Below, piece after piece: positions 1-13,400 of a stretch of 64,000 bases of DNA. The notes beneath the pieces are model-generated. The model made no database searches and was not told the origin of the DNA. It saw only the letters and a program-made list of their open reading frames with translations. A program made the translations under genes and the position numbers. This DNA is from Rhinopithecus roxellana (taxonomy: Eukaryota; Chordata; Mammalia; Primates; Cercopithecidae), in assembly GCF_007565055.1 (NCBI RefSeq), contig NC_044556.1, forward strand, positions 133,151,808-133,215,807, in the 5' to 3' direction. The stretch's first letter is position 1. Every line of letters begins with the position of its first letter.

Positions 1-78
1 GAAGGGTTTCAAACCCAGGCAGCCTGGCCTCAGAGTCCATGCTTTTCTGAACCATTACATTCTGCTGCCTCTTGATAC
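1..78 (+). mobile_element. MIR fragment
   Basis: The text reads like the MIR 3' half ('aaacccaggcagcctggc', 'agagtccatgctttt'). It is cut by the window edge and lies in LAMC1 intron 3. Confidence 0.7.
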
Positions 79-356
79 ACAGGTTTGACTTCAGGAATTG
101 ATCCTCAGATATCCTCAGAAATTGTTAGGGACTTTCTTTTCATGTCTGGTTAATCCCTACCCCTGTTAAGTAAAGCTACGTTGTTTAATTTTTTTTCATC
201 CTTGAAAATTCAGACAGCCATTACTTAATCTTGCTCAGTTCCTCAGTTTACACTTTTGAATGGTAAAACTTACTTCTTTGGGTACATAGTTTTTCTGTGT
301 GCATGTCTGGGACTTTGCAGCCATTCCATTTTTTGGAGTGTCTCTTCTCTCCCCAG

Positions 357-523
357 ATGTAAATGTAATGGACACGCAAGCGAGTGTATGAAGAACGAAT
401 TTGATAAGCTGGTGTGTAACTGCAAACATAACACATATGGAGTAGACTGTGAAAAGTGTCTTCCTTTCTTCAATGACCGGCCATGGAGGAGGGCAACTGC
501 GGAAAGTGCCAGTGAATGCCTGC
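357..523 (+). CDS. LAMC1: LAMC1 exon 4 (LE1)
   Basis: Residues 286-340. The acceptor is 'ctctccccag' and the donor 'gtgagtgccc'. The exon starts with the last base of an Arg codon and ends with the first base of a Pro codon. It carries the eight cysteines of the first laminin EGF-like repeat, with the usual C-x-C start and the loop C-x-x-C ('CEKC'). In the intact protein this repeat follows the LN polymerisation domain, whose exons are outside the window. Confidence 0.97.
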
Positions 524-2987
524 GTGAGTGCCCCATGGCTTCAGTCTGTCGATTGTCTTGAGGACTTCCAAGGGTGGAAGAAGGAATGGATGACTTCCTT
601 TTATTCCTCCTTCAAAGGAAAGCTCTGAAAGGCCATGCTTTTTCTGTAATTTGAGTAGTATTCAAGTCAGAGGAAAGTCATAGATGAGGGCAATTCACTG
701 TAACAGCACACTGAGGGTTTTGTGTTTCCTCCATGAACACACGTCCCAGAGTTGGAGGAGCATCTGCAAGGTTTAGAAATTTGTTTAGATGCAAATACTG
801 GGCCAGTGTAATCTACTCCAGAATATGGTTTCTCTAGTCGTCTTTGTTCCCCTTTAAAATAGTATTATTTTTATCAGTGCTCAGGCAGCCAAGGTAATTA
901 ACATGTATCAAATATAATGAGTTCTAGGCTAAGATGGCCATTCCAAGATTATTTTATTATTATTATTTTTTTGATACTGAGTCTCACTCTGTCACCTAGG
1001 CTGGAGTGAGTGATCTCAACTCACTGCAACCTCCGCCTCCCAGGTTCAAGCGATTGTCCTGCCGCAGCATCCCAAGTAGCTGGGATTGCAGGTGCGTTCC
1101 ACCATGCCCAGCTAATTGTTGCATTTTTAGTAAGACAGGGTTTCACCATGTTGGCCAGGCTGGTCTCGAACTCCTGACCTCACTCAGGTGATCCACCTGC
1201 CTCAGCCTCCTAAAGTGCTGGGATTACAGGTGGGAGCCACTGCGCCTGGCCGCACAAGATTATTTCTCAAAATATTTTTTTCTTTATCTCACTAAAGAGT
1301 ACAACAGGGAGAATTGTCTCACTCCTCCGATGGAGAGGTGGGTAACTTTGGAAAGAAGAATAGGTCCTAGTATTCCTAGAAAAAGGTAAAATGAAAAAAC
1401 TTAAAACATTGTTTATCCCTTCACAATATCGTGGTTTATTCTGAACAGATAGAGAAAGAAATCTCAGGAGAAGGGAACCTTTTAATCGTGATTTTAAAGC
1501 AGCAATAATTTTCTTATGTCCTTACAAATATCCTTTATCGTGTTCTTTTAAGAATAAAGAGAATAAGAAAGAAGATACTCTTAACTTGCAGAAATTATTG
1601 GCAGAGACTGGGAATGGTGGCTCATGCCTGTAATCTCTGCACTTTGGGAGGCCGATGGGGTTGGATCACCTGAGGTCAGGAGTTCGAGACCAGCCTGGCC
1701 AACATGGTGAAACCCTGCCTCTACTAAAAATACAAAAATTAGCCAGGCGTGGTGGTACATGCCTGTAATCACAGCTACTCACTTAGGAAGCTGAGGCAGG
1801 AGAATTGCTTGAACTCGGGAGGTGGAGGTTGCAGTGAGCCAAGATTGCACCACTGCACTCTAGCCTAGGCAACAGAGCGAGACTCCATTTCAAAAAACAA
1901 AAACAAACACAAAAAAATTATTTGCAGAAACCTTGAGAAGGGACCACTGTCTTAACTCATGACTATTTCCAATGAGCTGCTGAGTCTTTTCAACAAATCC
2001 TAAGATTTACAAGTAAAATTTACAGCCTCCTCTAACATTTGTAAGCACTTGCTTGAGCTTCTTTAATTCTATTACTGAACTGTAATATTCAGTGTTGGAA
2101 GCTGTATAATAAAAGCTGGTACAAGAATGAAATACTCCTAAGATGTGGCATTTAAATAAATGGACGTGTGCTTGAAAAGCATTCTGCTTAATAAGGTCGT
2201 ATTTTGAGTCTATTCAGGAAGTTACTTAAAAAAGCAAACATTGCCAATTTACCTCTAGCAAATGAACTGAGTACTGTAGCTAAAGGAGTTTGATGAGGAA
2301 CTAAGTCAATTTGCTTTTCTCGTTAGTCCCCTCAGCACTGTGACACTTCAAAGACTGACATTTCTGGATGTCGTGACAATACTTCATTATTGTCAGGATG
2401 CTAGGGCTAGGGAAGAGAACTACCTTCCCTCAAGGAAGGGGCCATGGCATTTGCTTTAGCTGTGGGTTGGGACAGTGTGGACAGGGGTGTTATTCTGCTT
2501 CACTGTCTCAGAACATCAGATCTTTAGGTGGGCTGGGCTTGGTGGATTGAGGGATAAACTAGGGCATCTTGAGGGAAGAGAAATAGCTAATGAAGAAGGA
2601 AAAGGGCCCTTTAAAACTAACTTAACAAAACTCGGATTTTTGGTGGCAATAACTCAAGTTTCTAAAGAAGTTTCCAATTATAATACTGTGCTATAAATAA
2701 CTGATCATAAGGAAGAGAGAAAAAGAACAAAAGGGGCCGGGTATGGTGACTCACACTTGCAGTCCCAGCACTTTGGAGACCAAGGTGGGAGACTCATTCG
2801 GGACCATCCTGGTCAATATAGTGAAACCCTGTCTCTGCAAAAATAAAAAATAAAATAAAATAATTAGCCAGGCATGGTGGCATGTGCCTATACTCCCAGC
2901 TATGCGGCAGGATGAAGCAGGAGGATCAGTTGAGCCTGGGAGTTTGGGACCAGCCAGAGCAACATAGCAAGACCTTGTCTCTACAAA

Positions 2988-3032
<45 letters not shown>

Positions 3033-6000
3033 AGGCGGAGTCTCGCTCTGTCGCCCGGACTGGAGTGCAGTGGCCGGATCTCAGCTCACTGCAAGCTCCG
3101 CCTCCCGAGTTTACGCCATTCTCCTGCCTCAGCCTCCCGAGTAGCTGGGACTACAGGCGCCCGCCACCTCGCCCGGCTAGTTTTTGTATTTTTAGTAGAG
3201 ACGGGGTTTCACCGTGTTAGCCAGGATGGTCTCGATCTCCTGACCTCGTGATCCGCCCGTCTCGGCCTCCCAAAGTGCTGGGATTACAGGCTTGAGCCAC
3301 CGCGCCCGGCCGCTCAAAAAATTTTTTAAAAATTAACTGAGTATAGTGGCACACATCTCTAGTCCCAGCTACTTGAGAGGCTAAGGCAGGAGGAGGATCA
3401 CTTGAGCTCAAGAATTTGAGGCGGCAGTGAGTTATGGTGACACCACTGCACTCCAGAGTGAGACCCTGTCTCCAAAAAACAAATCAAAATGTGTTCATGA
3501 TTTTGGTTGGAAGAAGTCTGCATTAAAAAAGAAAAATTATTCAAAAAAAGATATATTCAAATATTTTTTAAAGCAACAATATCCTGTTTGATTTGAAACC
3601 AAATAAAACTTCTTTTTATTTCTGTTATTTTATATTATAGTAAGTTATTTATTTTATAACTTCAAGATACTGTCTACATTTAGGGAAGAATCAATAACTC
3701 AGAAAAAAATCTTTTTATTGTAAATATATTAAGGAATTTCTGTGACTGCAGATACTTGGGCTTAAAATATGGTTGTGCCCTGCAGGGAATATAGCTGCTT
3801 AACAGATCACCCATTTGGAGTTGAGGCTTCCCTGTACATGGATGTTTCTGGAGGATCTAGATTTCTTTTTAATTCTGCTTTCATCTGTCGTGGCACTAAT
3901 TTTAACCCATATGTCTCAAGTTACCCCAGTCTAGATATATAAATAATCTGGCACTTTGGAAGTTAGTGTCTTAATGTATTTGACTCATCTGAGGCCTAAA
4001 AAGTTAAGGTAAATTGAAGCCTGCATATAAAATGGCACCTTGTTTTTGGAGTTGATATTAGAATAAAGGCTAAAGATTCAGGAGAATTGTAATTTGACTT
4101 GACTTTTACTTGTATATGAACAATTACCTGGAGGCAGTTTCTTTTCTAAGTATGGGAATTCCTTGTAATTTATGATGGTGCTATTTTTTAGAGGGAGGAA
4201 CATTTCTTTATCTTCTGGCTATATATACCCTTTATTGACATACTGTTGGGTTTTGTTGGTGGTGGTTTTTTGTTTGTTTTTGAGACAGAGTTTTAGCTCT
4301 TGTCGCCCAGCCTGCTGCCCAATGGCGTGATCTCAGCTCACTGCAACCTCCGCCTCTCGGGCTCAAGCAATTCTCTTACCTCAGCCTCCCGAGTAGCTGA
4401 GATTACAGGTACCTGCTACCACACCTGGCTAATTTTTTGTATTTTTAGTAGAGACAGGGTTTCACCATGTTGGCCAGGCTGGTCTCGAACTCCTGACCTC
4501 AGGTGATCTGCCTGCCTCAGCCTTCCAAAGTGCTGGGATTATAGGCATGAGCCACTGCACCCGGCCTTCTTCTTCTTGTTGATAAACAGTGCGTCTGGTA
4601 GTCATTCTTAGTCTACCACCATCTGTCTGTCTCAGAGATGTGGGAAATTATGTTTGGTTTTAAGTCTTAAAATGCTGTTCTTAAAGGTACCCAGATCTGA
4701 TGTAATTTTTGTGTTTTGACTGACAGCCTGTGACTGCAGTGGTCGATCCCAGGAATGCTACTTCGACCCTGAACTCTATCGTTCTACTGGCCATGGGGGT
4801 CACTGTACCAACTGCCAGGATAACACAGATGGCGCCCACTGTGAGAGGTGCCGGGAGAACTTCTTCCGCCTTGGAAACAATGAAGCCTGCTCTCCATGCC
4901 ACTGTAGTCCTGTGGGTAAGTGACAGGAAGATGGATTGAAAGACAAAATGATAGTTCCGTGGACCCCCAGAAAGGAAAGCTTCATTTCCAAGGCATTTGC
5001 GCAACTAAGTGTGGAGGTGTGTACAATATTGTAACACAGAAATGAGTCAAGATCTGTCTCTACCCCACACCTCCACCTTTTTAAACCAAGTTGAACTTTC
5101 AGATGAGTTTCTGGTGTGTAAGAGGGGGGTGGTAGTCTGAGTAATGGTTCTGTAAATAATTAGCAACAGGATCGTGGAGACAATTTGAACTTTGACTGTA
5201 AAAGGTTAACTGCTTTGTGAGTTCTTCCTTGTTAATGATTTTGTTTAGTCTAATCTCCTTGGAGTGCTAAACTATTCTTAGCATGTTGGTGTGTGTACAG
5301 AGATGCACAGCATTCTTAGTCTAGCCCATTTCTTCAAGAGTTTGACCTTTATTTTTGTAATTTAGGCCTATAAATACTTAAATTCTAGACATGGGCCTTA
5401 AGGGGCTGTGATCGCCCACAGAGAAGTAACTGGTCTTGTGTGTAGTGTTTCATTGGGTACAAAGTGATTTTCAACATTGATGAGTAAATTCATTTTAGCA
5501 TGTGTCTAGAAACTTAAAATCCCATGGCTTAAAGGGGCATGATTTTGAGAAAGTTCTGATTTAAAATTTGGTTTTTATTCTCTTTGTGACCATCAGGAGA
5601 TTGCATACTGGTTCTCAGGCATTGCTTTTAATTACCAATTATCTTTCTTTAACACATTGATTTTACTTACATATCTGGCCGAATTTTTGTTTGACAATAG
5701 GCACTTTACATTTTAGGCTCTCTAAGCACACAGTGTGATAGTTACGGCAGATGCAGCTGTAAGCCAGGAGTAATGGGGGACAAATGTGACCGTTGCCAGC
5801 CTGGATTCCATTCTCTCACTGAGGCAGGATGCAGGTAAAATATTTTCAAAGCCAGAAGAAGGGGGCAGAATCTATATGTAGTCAACACATATTAATAGAT
5901 CTTGTGGCTTGTTGGCAGCAGAGTAAATATTTTTCCCATAATAGTTGTCAGCAAGACTGAGGACTAGCTGTAATGGTGAGCCACAAGGGGTTTGGCTTGT

Positions 6001-9000
6001 ACAGAGAGTAAGCAGAGTTTTAATGGGATGACTATCTTAGACTGAAACCAATATAAAAATGACTTTAGGCTCACGCCTGTAATCCCAGCACTTTGGGAGG
6101 CTGAGGCGGGCGGATCACAAGGTCAGGAGATCGAGATCACGGTGAAACGCCGTCTCTACTAAAAATACAAAAAAAATTAGCCGGGCATAGTGGCAGGTGC
6201 CTATAGTCCCAGCTACTCAGGAGGCTGAGGCAGGAGAATGGCATGAACCTGGGAGGCTGAGCTTGCAGTGAACTGAGATCTCGCCACTGCATTCCAGTCT
6301 GGGTGACAGGGCGAGATTCTGTCTCAAAAAAAAAAAAAAGAAAAAGACTTTAGGATCCATTTTGTTCTATGTGTATTTCTTTTAAAAAATATCTGTTGGC
6401 TGGGTGCCAGTGGCTCACACCTGTAATCCCAGCACTTTGGGAAGCTGAGGCGGGCAGATCACGAGGTCAAGAGATCGAGACCATCCTGGCCAACATTGTG
6501 AAACCCTGTCTCTACTTAAAATACAAAAATTAGCTGGGTGTGGTGGCATGCACCTGTAGTCCCAGCTACTCGGAAGGCTGAGGTAGGAGATTCGCTTGAA
6601 TCCTGGAGGTGGAGGTTGCAGTGAGCCGAGATAGCGCCACTGCATTCCAGCCTGGGCGACAGTGCGAGACTCTGTCTCAAAAAAAAAAAAAAAACTGTCT
6701 CAAAAAAAAAAAGTGTTGACTTTAAGAATAGAATTTTTCTCCCTTCTCTGATTGTTTTATCCATTTTTCATTGAATAGGCCATGCTCTTGTGATCCCTCT
6801 GGCAGCATAGATGAATGTAATGTTGAAACAGGAAGATGTGTTTGCAAAGACAATGTCGAAGGCTTCAATTGTGAAAGGTAGTGCATTCTTTCTCCGGCTG
6901 CATTGTGTTTTCTCTGTTACCATAGTTCAAGTAAAAAAAAAGTAACCAAGTGTGTCTTAATCTTTTTCAGATGCAAACCTGGATTTTTTAATCTGGAATC
7001 ATCTAATCCTAGGGGTTGCACACCCTGCTTCTGCTTTGGGCATTCTTCTGTCTGTACAAATGCTGTTGGCTACAGTGTTTATTCTATCTCCTCTACCTTT
7101 CAGATTGGTAATTTAGACCTCATCCCCCAACCTGTTAGAACTGTGAGACTACACTTAAAATATTTTTAAAAATAAAATCAGTAATTCTTTGAGGGCTTTT
7201 TGATGGTTGGCAACACTTTGTATTATTTAGCATGCATAGTTTTTGTAGTTTGGCCTTTTAATTTAATGAAAATATACTTTTGGCTTTAGAATTTATCTCA
7301 ATGAATAGTGATTACAAATGTTATGTAAGTAGTAATAAAGTAAAATATAGTTTGAGTGGTATAGCATATATAGGTACTGTTGTAGGATCCATTTATTTAA
7401 AAAGGTTTATTGATGCCTTTCTGTATACAAGGTGTGGTCTTACACATTTTTATGGTACATAGAGGACCTGAATTCAGGATGTTTACAGTGTAAAGTGCTT
7501 GTGTTTTCCTTCTCTACCTGCAGATGAGGATGGGTGGCGTGTGGAACAGAGAGATGGCTCTGAAGCATCTCTCGAATGGTCCTCTGAGAGGCAAGATATT
7601 GCCGTGATCTCAGACAGCTACTTTCCTAGGTACTTCATTGCTCCTGGTAAGTAAGGCTAGAAAGCAGTCTGACTTGCTGTGTGCCTCTGTTTAATCTCAG
7701 TCTCACATTCTTGCCCACCATTGTGTCTGCATTCCAGCAAAGTTCTTGGGCAAGCAGGTGTTGAGTTATGGTCAGAACCTCTCCTTCTCCTTTCGAGTGG
7801 ACAGGCGAGATACTCGCCTCTCTGCAGAAGACCTTGTGCTTGAGGGAGCTGGCTTAAGGGTATCTGTGCCCTTGATCGCTCAGGGCAATTCCTATCCAAG
7901 TGAGACCACTGTGAAGTATGTCTTCAGGTAAGATAGCCTTCTTTGTAAAATGAGACTTGACTAGCATTGTGAAAGTGGTGTCTTTATTTAAGTTTAACTG
8001 GCCTCTAGATATATTTTAAAGAAAACCTTCTGGGTTATTGTGGTGATTTTGTAAAAGGGAGCCTTCCTTTGTTTACCTTTATCTTTTCCAATTGTACCAC
8101 CAAATCAATAGTCTCATTTTTTGTTTGATTTGATTGTCAGAGCATTGCATTGTTGGTGGCATAAATGAATAAGAAATGTTTCCCCAACATCCAGAATTAT
8201 CCTTACAGAGGTTAATGTGGCCCTTTCTTTCTCTCCAGGCTCCATGAAGCAACAGATTACCCTTGGAGGCCTGCTCTTACCCCTTTTGAATTTCAGAAGC
8301 TCCTAAACAACTTGACCTCTATCAAAATCCGTGGGACATACAGTGAGAGAAGTAAGTTATGATATAATTTAGGAGAGTTGTTTAAAAAGATCGGGTAGAA
8401 AGATTCGTGATAATGCAAAAGTTTCTCTTTCCTAATATATAACACTGAGAAGTTGTATAACAACCACATTATACATGAATTATATATAAGAACAATGCAT
8501 TTTTTAACTGCTTTCAAGGACCTGGAAAAAATTTGGTAAAATTAGTAAATAGTATTATTTACTAATTGATTACTCAATTGATCAATAGGTCAATTGAGAT
8601 TACATTGTATATGAATAGATTTTCTAAAAAACCTACTTATAGGCCAGACGCAGTTACTTACACCTGTAATCCTAGCACTTTGGGAGGCTGAGGTGAGCAG
8701 ATAACTTGAGGCCAGGAGTTTGAGACCAGCCTGGGCAACATGGTGAAACCCCATCTCTATTAAAAATGCAAAAATTAGCCAGGTGGGGTGGCGAAAGCCT
8801 ATAATCCCAGCTACTTGGGTGACTGAGGGATGAGAATTGCTGAAACCTGGGTGGCAGTGTTGCAGTGAGCTGAGCTCATGCCACTGCATTCTAGTCTGGG
8901 CAACAGACTGAGAATCTGTCTCAGAAAAAAAAAAAAATTCTAATTATAATTCTACTGGCTCAAGTTGCCTCATCTTCATTTCTTTTTATTTACTGTTGTG

Positions 9001-10367
9001 TAATTATAATTTATAATTTGAGCCACTGGTTAAATTATTAAAAGTCATAAATTATTGAATGATTTTGTTCTAATTTTAGGTGAACAAGAGTTTAAGACTT
9101 AAAAAAATTTTTTTTTTTGAGACAAAGTCTTGCTCTGTCAACCAGGCTGAGGTGCAATAGCATGATCTTGGCTCACTGCAACCTGTACCTCCTGGTTCAA
9201 GTGATTCTTCTGCTCAGCCTCCTAAGTAGCTGGAATTACAGGCATGCCCCACCACACCCGGCTAATTTTTGTATTTTTAGTAGAGATGGGGTTTCACCAT
9301 GTTAGCCAGGCTGGTCTCAAACTCCTGACCTCAGGTGATTCCCCCGCCTCAACCTCCAAAAGTGCTGGGATTACAGGCATGAGCCCCTGCACCTGGCCAA
9401 AATTTTTTTTCCTAAAAAAATGTTTTAAACAACGACCTTTTTCTCTAGCAAGGTACAGCTATTTGGGGAGGTGGAGTTAGTGATGATGTGGTATTGGGAG
9501 AGGGATCTGCAGCTTAGATGTGCTGATTTCTGAGAAGCCTGTGTGAATATCCAGATAAAAATGGCTTATAAGTAGTTAGAAATATGAATCTGGGGCTTAG
9601 GAAGAGATTAGGACTAGAGATCCAGATTTAGAAGGTTGTCAACATATGGGCAATAATTTTTAAACTTGAAAATATGATAGAAAATATAGATGGGAAAGAA
9701 GGATGGAATCCTGGAAACAGTTAAGGTCCATGCTCTAAGACCCAAGGGCAACATGGCAAAACCCCATCTCTACTGAAAAGTACAAAAAATTAGCAGAGTA
9801 TGGTGGTGCACGCCTGTAGTACCAGCTTCTCAGGAGGCTGAGGTGAGAGGATCATGTGTGCTCAGGAGGTCAAGGCTGCAGTGAGCAGTAACTGTGCCAC
9901 TGCACTCCAGCCTGGCCAATGGAGTGTGACCCTGTCTCAAAAAAATAAAATAAATAAATAAAACCCAAGGGAGAAAAAGAATTTTAAGAAAGAGAAACAA
10001 TTAACAAGTTTAGGAAGCTAGCATCATTGGGTTTTGGATTGGGTGATTCCTTAATCATTGCCGAGTTTTTGTTTTTAGGAAGTGTTAAAACTGTCCAGGT
10101 GTGGTGGATCACGCCTGTCATTCCAGCACTTTGGGAGGCTGAGGCAGGAGGATTGCTTGAGGCTAGGTGTTCAAGACCAGCCTGGGCAACATAGCAAGAT
10201 TCTGTCTCTATAAATCAAAAAAATTAGCTGGGCGTGGTGGCACACACCTGTGGTCCTAGCTACCTCAGAGGCTGAGGGCAGGGGGATGCGTGAGCCCAAG
10301 AGGTTGAGCCCGCATGAGCTGTGATCATGTCATTGCATACCAGCCTGAGTTTACAGAGTGGATCTAT

Positions 10368-10401
<34 letters not shown>

Positions 10402-13400
10402 GGGGGGAGGGTGTGAAACTGAAAGATCACAGTGCTTTAAAAAGTAATTTGAAGTTGAGGAAGTAAAATACAGAATGTTCTGTTAAGAAGTTTGGCTATG
10501 AGGAAAAGACATGGACTATAATTTGGGAGTAGGGACAAGATCGATGAAAGAGTATTTTTAGAATGGGGAGACTTAAAGATGTTTAGAATTGGAAGCACAG
10601 TAAACCATAAAGCCATATCTCATGACCTAACTAGGCAAGAGAAACCTGTAAACACACTAAAGTAGTACGTTTAGGGTAGTAATGGAGGTGTCCTTCAGCC
10701 TTAGGTGGTCAATTTTCAAATGAATTGTATAAGCAGCAAGTGCTATTTCATAACATGAAAAATACGCTTTAAGCATAAGACTACAAAACCCTAGAGTAGA
10801 ATGGAGATTACAGGGAAATATGATGATGTTACTGATGCCCCTACCTCTCTGATAAAATGTTCCTGCTGATGCTTGTATCAGAGGCACCACTGGATTGGAT
10901 GAACCATTGGTCTAATGCAATATAAGGTGTCCTCTGGTTTCTTATAGAAATGGAAAAGCATTGGGCTTTGGAGTAATTGTATACTTGTAAGAAGTAACCC
11001 TGAGTATTAGAACTTTACTTGAGAGTTTTTGTTTTTTGTTTTTTGGGGTTTTTTTGGCTGTTTTACAGAGGACAGAAATTAAATAACCTGAGTATTACCT
11101 GTTGACAGGTGCTTTCCCGTCTGTCTTATCCTTGAATTCTGTAGTTAGTGCCTGCTTTTGTAGCAAAAGAATGAAAACACTGCTTAGTGGCTATAGATGT
11201 AAACTCTTTCTTCCCCCACACTCTTGCTCATATCTCTTCTCACTTCAAATGATTGTCTAATGCTTTTCATTTTTCACATAGGTGGGGACTGTAAAATTCA
11301 GCAAATCTAAGGGTATGTGTGTGTGTTTTAAAAAATATAAAAGTTTGGGCCGGGCATAGTGGCTCACGCCTGTAATCCCAGCACTTTGGGAGGCCGAAGT
11401 AGGCTGATCACCTAAGGTCAGGAGTTCGAGACCAGCCTGGCCAACATGGTGAAACCCCATCTTTACAAAAAAACAAAAACAAAAACAAAAACAAAAATTA
11501 GCCAGGCGTGGTGGCACGCACCTGTAATCCCGGCTACTCAAGAGGCTGAGACAGGAGAATTGCTTGAACCCAGAAGACGGAGGTTGCAGTGAGCCAAGAT
11601 CGCACCACTGCACTCCAGCCTGGGAGACGGAGTGAGACTCCATCTCAATAAATAAATAAATAAATGAACAAATTAATAAATAAAATAAAAGTTTGCTATA
11701 CCACCACTCCAGATACTTAGCTGTCAGTACCGCATGATTTTTCTAAATGCTGTTTTCTAATTCTCTTCTCCAGGGGATAGATGTGGATATCTTGTTTAGT
11801 GTATCAGAGTCCAGTTAAGCTAATGGCTGGTTTTCTCTGGAATTTGGGGTCTAGTTACTTTTTAGTGTTACTGAGTTTACACAAGGTTTGGAAAACAAGC
11901 CAGTTTGGTGATTTTCTTTTCCTCACCATACACAGGTGCTGGATATTTGGATGATGTCACCCTGGCAAGTGCTCGTCCTGGGCCTGGAGTCCCTGCAACT
12001 TGGGTGGAGTCCTGCACCTGTCCTGTGGGATATGGAGGGCAGTTTTGTGAGATGTGCCTTTCAGGTTACAGAAGAGAAACTCCTAGTCTTGGACCATACA
12101 GTCCATGTGTGCTTTGCACCTGCAGTGGACACAGCGAGACCTGTGATCCTGAGACAGGTGAGATGATCTTTGGCAGCTCTTAGACCTAACTTCTCTTTAG
12201 CAGTTGGGTAGAAAGTGCTCATTGTCTTATGTACTTGTACACTTGCCTGTTTTCTCACACCTGCCCTCCAAATAGGTGTTTGTAACTGCAGAGACAATAC
12301 GGCTGGCCCGCACTGTGAGAAGTGCAGTGATGGGTACTATGGGGATTCAACTGCGGGAACCTCCTCTGATTGCCAGCCCTGTCCGTGTCCCGGAGGCTCA
12401 AGTTGTGCTGTTGTCCCCAAGACAAAAGAGGTGGTGTGCACCAACTGTCCTACTGGCACCACTGGTAAGTCTGCTCGCTCTATCTGCTTTCAGTGTTCCA
12501 TTCTATAGAAAGACCTCGGGGAAAGGGGCTTCGGGGTTGTTTTGGATCTTTGTGTTTGGTTCAGTTTCAGTGGTTATGGTTTTCCTAATAGGAAACTGAG
12601 GCTCACTCTCTTTGTTTCCTTCCATCTCTCTTTTGGGTATCTCCTGATTGTCTCCGTCTCTCAACCAAGGGCTTTCATGTCACCTTGATCTACCATCTCC
12701 CCTTTAGGTGATCAAATCTCATCTTTAGGCTTCAAAAGCCTTTCTATATGATAGCTAAGTTTGTATTTCCAGCCCTGACACCTCTCCTGAGCTACCTACT
12801 TGCCATTTCCACTTGGGTGGTGGGCTAGAAGCCTTCCACTTGCCTTTCCACATCCCTGTTCACCTTTCTCCACCCTGGTTGAGAACTGCATGCACTGCAT
12901 CAAATGCCAGGCTCCATTTGCATTCAGACAGCAGGAAGCACATACGGGAGCTCATAGAGAAGGAAGAGGGTGAGGACAGAGTATTTATCCCATGGCCCCT
13001 TCTCTATGGGGTTCTCTGGATTGATGACCTCAAATCAAAGTTTTCAGCTCCTGGCAGACCTTGTCCAAACAGCTCTTTTCACCTTTAAGTTCTGCTAGCT
13101 GTTCCACCCACCACCCGAGGCCCAGGGTATGGAGCCTGTCTCAAGTGCTACACTCTCCTCGCAGTTTCCCTACACTCCGTGCTGATTTGATTGTGTCAGC
13201 CATTTTCTGCTGCCATCTTGATTCACATAGCCTAAGGAACTCAAATTTAAACAAATCCAAGTTAAATATTTGATTTCCTCCCTTTTCTTCAACTCTTTGT
13301 TTCTCCTCCAGTCTGGTTCATCTTAGTAAATATGCTGCCATTAGCTTAGTTGCTCAAGCTGAAACCTCAGGGCTTATACTTGATTCATCTAACTTTCAAG

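Noticed and set aside
2882..3251. Open frames in this and many similar places with 'GVQWPDLSSLQ'-like or 'AGLELLTS'-like translations
   Set aside because: These are translations of Alu sequence, a well-known artefact.
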